A stretch of 64,000 nucleotides of DNA, from the NCBI GenBank assembly GCA_019744775.1, contig JAIETZ010000011.1:1-64000 (forward strand), given 5' to 3'. Position 1 is the first letter of the stretch. Each line of letters opens with the position of its first letter. This document shows positions 60,701 through 64,000 of this stretch, piece after piece. The notes under the pieces were generated by a model. That model had not been told where the DNA came from. It worked only from the letters and a program-made list of their open reading frames with translations, and did not search any database. A program made the position numbers and the translations under genes. The DNA comes from Candidatus Obscuribacterales bacterium. Its GTDB lineage: Bacteria; Cyanobacteriota; Vampirovibrionia; Obscuribacterales; Obscuribacteraceae.

Positions 60701-62832
60701 ATAGCTATCAGCAAGTTCTGGCAATGCTTGCACCGATTGCCGCCTCCCAACAATTTCAAGCTGTGTCGACTTATACAGACGGCATACAACCACCGCCCTA
60801 TAGTTCAACGGTATATGTCATTCAAGCAGCCAAGGAAATCGGCTTAAAAGTCTCTGCTGGAATTTTCATTACCATGGATAACTCGGGTACTGTCACATCT
60901 GCTGTCGATGCCAATGGTTACCCTGTAGATTTGGTGCCGACGTTAAATGCAGCGGCCAAATATGGCAATGTCATGGACATAGTTATGGGCAATGAAGACA
61001 TTGTCGGCGGCGCTAATCCGGAAAATTCCATTGCGGCTCTTACTACACTTATCAGCAACGCACAAGGATTGCGTAATACGACAAACAATCCAATAACGGG
61101 CTCTAATTACACAAGCACGACTATGCCGGTGACGACAAGACAAGTTGGCGGCGTCTATGACATTGTTACGTGGGGATCAAAAACTCCGCCCAATCCAACT
61201 GCTGCCGCCAACATGGTGGCACTTTTAAATCAGGTTGACGGCTATGTCTACGGCAACTTCTATCCATTTTTCAACAACGACGTAATAGCCGCGCTCACTT
61301 GTCAAACCTGTACAGGCTATGCCTACAACTACATAGGCATGAATGCTACGCAAGCGCAATTCAGCAAATTGATAGAGACAAACATGACCGCCCAGTACTC
61401 ACAAGTGGCAAATGATGTACAAACAGCCGGCGTCACCAATAAGATACGTATCGGTGAAACAGGCTGGGCACAATCCGGCATCTCTCAAGCCAGCCCAACC
61501 TATGCTAATTATTATTACCAGGCAATGCAGGACTGGTCATCGAAAAATGGCGTTCCAATTAACGACTATTTCGATGGTTACAACGAGCCTTGGAAGCCTA
61601 CAGATAAGGGCCCACCGGCTGGTGGCACGGTTACTTTATCACAGGCGGCAAACATTGGTGATACGCAAATCTTCGTAAGCAATCCCGCCTCGCTAATCGG
61701 CGTCGGTCAGATAGTCATCTATCCGCCACCACAGCGAGTAACAGCAAGTACACCACCTCCATACATAGCGGTGGCACCTCCGGAAGAATTCGTCAACATT
61801 CAACCACAATCCGGCGGCAACAATCCGTGGCAACTATTCACAGGTCTGCAATATGCCCACAACATCGGAGACATAGTCAACGTTGGTCAAGGATCAGAAC
61901 CTTATTTCGGCGTATTTATCGCCAACGGCACAAGTCCCGGCGGTCCAGGATATGCACCGGCTGTCACTTACCAGCTCAATTCCATTACACAGCAAGTGAA
62001 TATGCCGCTTTACTTACCGACAGCCTTGCCGCCTACAACGCCCGTAGCTCAAGTGGAAGCACAAGATAGATCTTCACAGCTATCGAGTTTACTAATTACT
62101 CAATACTCAATAGGTATCATTAACAGCCTCAACAACGACGCCACCATTTCCGCAAGACTTGGCGGCACAATGATCCCGACAGATCAAAACCCCGAACGTC
62201 TTGACCATTCAATGCCAACTCCGCCTGATCCACAATTCATACACGGTGACAATACCAAATTCAATTTGGCATTGAGCACGAATAAAGTTTTCTACGGTGC
62301 GGACGACAACAACGGACATATTGCACTTCCTTCAGGCAATGGTCTTTTCGCTGCCAAATCCAATCTCAACATTCAAACGAAAATGGGCAGTGTCAAAGTC
62401 GATCCAGGGGCCGTGGTTATGGTTCTGCAAAACCAGCACGGCACGATGGTCTTCAACTTGTACGATCAACGTTCAAGTTCCGTGCACATTGATACAGGCA
62501 ATGGCACAACGCATTTGCCTCCCGGCAAGCAGATCTTTTTAACCGACAAAAACTATGACTCACTGGAAGACATTTCGCCTTCTGAAATCGGCTATCGTTA
62601 TTCAAAAGAGGGTCGAGTTGGCGATGTACGCGCATTCAGCGCCGAGTTCTCTATGTTTTCTGCGTTATCCAGTGTTCCTGGTCTGCGCGGTTTAGTGAAT
62701 TCACCGGACAAAGCGGATCAGAAGTTGCTTAACAAACTACTTGTAGCCGCCGCTGCCTGGTCAGTCATGGATAAGGAAAGAACACCTTACAGTTCACCAT
62801 CGGGACATGGCACAAGAAAAGTATCGTATTAA
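57712..62832 (+). CDS. Giant exported adhesin with GH17-like glycosidase and FecR-like domains
   Basis: A 1706-residue protein from ATG 57712 (AGGGAGGAG before; an upstream in-frame ATG at 57649 precedes the signal peptide). The signal peptide ends AVFAQA. Residues about 30-200 have filamentous-haemagglutinin-like repeats (NIANSGAIYAYSSNSAISAA, NIVNAGTISSAGALG), followed by a long Gly/Asn/Thr-rich beta-helix to about 960. A GH17-like barrel (about 970-1295) has GIAFQPYV, IVMGNEDI (acid/base Glu), IRIGETGWAQ (nucleophile Glu) and FDGYNEPWK. The end has a FecR-like part (about 1540-1620: NIQTKMGSVKVDPGAVV, HLPPGKQIFL). It probably binds and trims beta-1,3-glucan. Confidence 0.8.
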   Translation: MLARLSFALALVFLLNPIAVFAQAADVPSEPPANEYNVSEGTHVVDASTLSNIAALTVAQGATAVINFSNTANLSVLGNIANSGAIYAYSSNSAISAANFSAQNIYNNHGAVLSTVLPASIVSSLTNVNANLGLNLSAINNIVNAGTISSAGALGMAAGGSITNTGIMQAMQAVNISAASLVNAGTIASLTSNVNIASMISQNLMVNNAHGSIQALLGNVNVSTSPQGIEKLLLSVLGGDVRAQALNLLNPNGAVEVNVRGLDGMVNVEACSAHVTASTQTLTLGTLNLTGDPTFYNTGGDIIIASDIDLRPVNFTAPGAVALAIVAYGNITAAPGVTKIDISTIPNNINSLNWPGDQNAGNLLILAGAPNFNATPTDNSAISWSAPAPPASPPYPGDSTNTLTIYNSPPTGQPAAIGGNINMSNVNINTQAGYPGLTATSGNVELVAMSGLSNSGNISIGNITTGESTPTAADNTGLNGNVLIIAAGNVTTGTINTSGNTTSPSIYNGNVTIASASVKFLQSTLATSSFVPAYAQITQTIVPAGTNSFTVNNTAGMSAGQTIYLDPQGPSSEKVVINNINGSTITLNNPLVNAHVVSENIYMDAQASSQPGNPLQIIINPGAGTVPSVPITQNGGDFAPDLTNIGSGTITTGAITAGSDVTITTTGSVNINGNISQTQNPTQLPSAYLRYPTINISGGSVTVGSGITVSSEIANCALCFNGVNITTNTLTNGGTIQGFVVNILSPAGQGMTVANNGTITGGATNGGAGINAFVNIQGYGGLALTGNGTIQTPGVVSVIELAAGDGQTFAISGTPTFATGTQGLVILNAQRANGTINIATNTTLTFTGSPTVIINTPNLNLANGASITGPSMLAMGSGLAVSATDGLTPVNMVISLPVLATATIAATNIAIRPMDGASITLQAGNGAGGGATLNMNGSTIITAQTIADIIIDETLIVNFNGSYQRLNNPSGGITGIAFQPYVGPYIDTNGYTNYAAYSYQQVLAMLAPIAASQQFQAVSTYTDGIQPPPYSSTVYVIQAAKEIGLKVSAGIFITMDNSGTVTSAVDANGYPVDLVPTLNAAAKYGNVMDIVMGNEDIVGGANPENSIAALTTLISNAQGLRNTTNNPITGSNYTSTTMPVTTRQVGGVYDIVTWGSKTPPNPTAAANMVALLNQVDGYVYGNFYPFFNNDVIAALTCQTCTGYAYNYIGMNATQAQFSKLIETNMTAQYSQVANDVQTAGVTNKIRIGETGWAQSGISQASPTYANYYYQAMQDWSSKNGVPINDYFDGYNEPWKPTDKGPPAGGTVTLSQAANIGDTQIFVSNPASLIGVGQIVIYPPPQRVTASTPPPYIAVAPPEEFVNIQPQSGGNNPWQLFTGLQYAHNIGDIVNVGQGSEPYFGVFIANGTSPGGPGYAPAVTYQLNSITQQVNMPLYLPTALPPTTPVAQVEAQDRSSQLSSLLITQYSIGIINSLNNDATISARLGGTMIPTDQNPERLDHSMPTPPDPQFIHGDNTKFNLALSTNKVFYGADDNNGHIALPSGNGLFAAKSNLNIQTKMGSVKVDPGAVVMVLQNQHGTMVFNLYDQRSSSVHIDTGNGTTHLPPGKQIFLTDKNYDSLEDISPSEIGYRYSKEGRVGDVRAFSAEFSMFSALSSVPGLRGLVNSPDKADQKLLNKLLVAAAAWSVMDKERTPYSSPSGHGTRKVSY

Positions 62833-62836
62833 CTTT

Positions 62837-64000
62837 CTATTGCTCGCTCATGATCGATCGGTGTATAGGCAAAACAACAGTAAATGCCGTGCCTTCATTT
62901 TGTTCACTTGAACAAGAGATACTGCCACTATGAGCATTAATAATCTGACGGCAGATGTACAGCCCCAATCCATTGCCGATATGCCTGCTGTGTCCTTCTT
63001 CAGATTGCCAAAATCTCTCAAACAAATGTTGTTTTTGCGCATCAGATATTGCCGGTCCCGAATTCCAAATGGTAAAGGAAAAGCACTCGCTATCTGCCGA
63101 CGATCTTATTTCAATATTGCCACTGCGAGGACAGTGCTTAAGCGCATTGTGCAACAAGTTGTTGATCACTCGGCGCAGGGCAACTGAGTCTGCCTGGAGG
63201 GGAATATCCGGATTAGCATGGTTGACTTTTACTTCAAGATTTTTCGCTTGCAACGCTGCCAATATTTTTTCCAGGCAATCATCCAGCAATTTGTCCACAA
63301 AACAAGTATTCAGACTAATTACTTCCCGTCCTTGCTCGGTTTGATATTCATAGACAAGATTTTCAATCATCCAGAGTTGATCGCTCATACTGTCGCGTAA
63401 TACGGACAACAAAGTTCGCTGCGGCGTTTGCAGTTGTCCAAGTGCTTCTTTTAAAAGCAAATCCAGTGATTGTATCGCACCAATAATAGGTACTTTCAAA
63501 TCATGTGCCAGCGAATACACAATATCCGCGCGCTTTTCAGCAAGCACAATGCGCGATCTATCAACAGCATCCAAACGCTTGGCGATATAACAACTGAGTA
63601 AGCAAAATGAGACTATTGTGCCATTAACAAACAATGTCCAGCGCACAGGTTGGTTATACCAGTGCGCAAATTCACCCGCTGTTGCAGCAGCTGCCCAAAA
63701 CATCGGGACACCTACTGCGAAAGGTATGATTCGTCTGATGATGAATCCACCGCGAGTGGTACTGCACAGCAATCCAAACAATGCGGTTCTTGGATTAGAG
63801 ATGAGTACACCAAATCCGAAAAGAGCAAGCATTGCACAAGCCAACAATGAAAGATATGTATCGACACCGCCACCGTGTACAAAACCAAATCCATAATCCT
63901 CGTGAAATATCCGGATGCCAAAGACTCTTGTAAAAAACCCCAGCGATCCCGGACCAATCACGGCAAAGGCAAATAAGTCTTGTCTGCCTCGAATAGATAT
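62837..64000 (-). CDS. Sensor histidine kinase (5' end outside the window)
   Basis: The frame is open to the right edge; a GTG at 63961 could start a 374-residue form, but the gene probably continues beyond 64000. Membrane segments lie at LSLLACAMLALFGFGVLI, IIPFAVGVPMFWAAAATA and WTLFVNGTIVSFCLLSCYI. The HisKA part has SLAHDLKVPIIGAIQSLDLL with the phospho-accepting His. The ATPase has RVINNLLHNALKHC (N box) and GNGLGLYICRQIINAHSG (G boxes). No receiver gene is seen in the window. It converges with the adhesin gene (4-bp gap), so it is not in the same operon. Confidence 0.88.
   Translation of the reverse strand: MSIRGRQDLFAFAVIGPGSLGFFTRVFGIRIFHEDYGFGFVHGGGVDTYLSLLACAMLALFGFGVLISNPRTALFGLLCSTTRGGFIIRRIIPFAVGVPMFWAAAATAGEFAHWYNQPVRWTLFVNGTIVSFCLLSCYIAKRLDAVDRSRIVLAEKRADIVYSLAHDLKVPIIGAIQSLDLLLKEALGQLQTPQRTLLSVLRDSMSDQLWMIENLVYEYQTEQGREVISLNTCFVDKLLDDCLEKILAALQAKNLEVKVNHANPDIPLQADSVALRRVINNLLHNALKHCPRSGNIEIRSSADSECFSFTIWNSGPAISDAQKQHLFERFWQSEEGHSRHIGNGLGLYICRQIINAHSGSISCSSEQNEGTAFTVVLPIHRSIMSEQ

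Overview
The window (about 47% GC by eye) reads as chromosomal DNA of a Gram-negative-type bacterium. It carries shikimate genes, the cell-wall enzyme MltG, release factor 3, a TolC-family outer-membrane channel, TonB-type C-terminal domains and many small secreted proteins of unknown family. The mixture (HdeD-like and Bax-inhibitor-like membrane proteins, a giant adhesin with FecR and glycosidase parts, lineage-specific secreted families) is compatible with the non-photosynthetic relatives of Cyanobacteria (Vampirovibrionia/Melainabacteria, Obscuribacterales-like). That placement is an inference without any database search.

Layout. (1) 0-13 kb is host-like: aroA divergent from aroC-aroB plus a secreted protein, an aldo/keto reductase, mltG, secreted proteins, a CAP-domain protein and a DHH-like protein. 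(2) 13.0-15.8 kb is a junction with a DUF433/DUF5615-type toxin-antitoxin pair, a tyrosine integrase, an orphan winged-helix regulator and tRNA-Val(UAC). (3) 15.8-42.2 kb is a mosaic accessory region: PRiA4_ORF3-like, UPF0158 and zinc-ribbon genes, HipBA, an AbiEi/AbiEii-like pair, a ribbon-helix-helix protein, a YhcG-type nuclease, an HD hydrolase, a type IB restriction system (hsdR-M-S), many orphan small genes, a BrnT-like TA pair, a HigBA-like pair and two further DNA-binding regulators. (4) 42.2-64 kb is host-like again: Bax-inhibitor-like protein, DUF4189-like protein, phosphoesterase, DUF488, HdeD, secreted proteins, a TolC-family/multicopper oxidase pair, prfC, a 1706-residue adhesin with an embedded GH17-like glycosidase domain, and a sensor histidine kinase cut by the window edge.

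Two small sequence signals mark the regions independently. A 23-bp REP-like palindrome (core GGGCGCATGCAATGCGCCC) occurs six times, all outside 15.8-42.2 kb, and one copy is translated inside a gene. Inside 15.8-42.2 kb there are instead seven partial copies of the anticodon arm of tRNA-Val, some with a degenerate tRNA 3' half, lying in gaps between genes. Most segments between consecutive copies hold one toxin-antitoxin, restriction or nuclease module. I read this as repeated insertion of defence cassettes at the tRNA-Val gene; it is the strongest candidate here for something undescribed. A second unusual structure is a tandem array of three 39-bp units, each with a 17-bp palindrome whose arms covary, translated inside the YhcG-type nuclease gene.

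Several promoters (both AbiEi-like genes, mltG, possibly aroA) place the -10 box only 6-9 bp before the start codon, which suggests leaderless transcripts. Four gene families have two members in the window (347/46043, 8147/49116, 15077/20331, 35692/43222).
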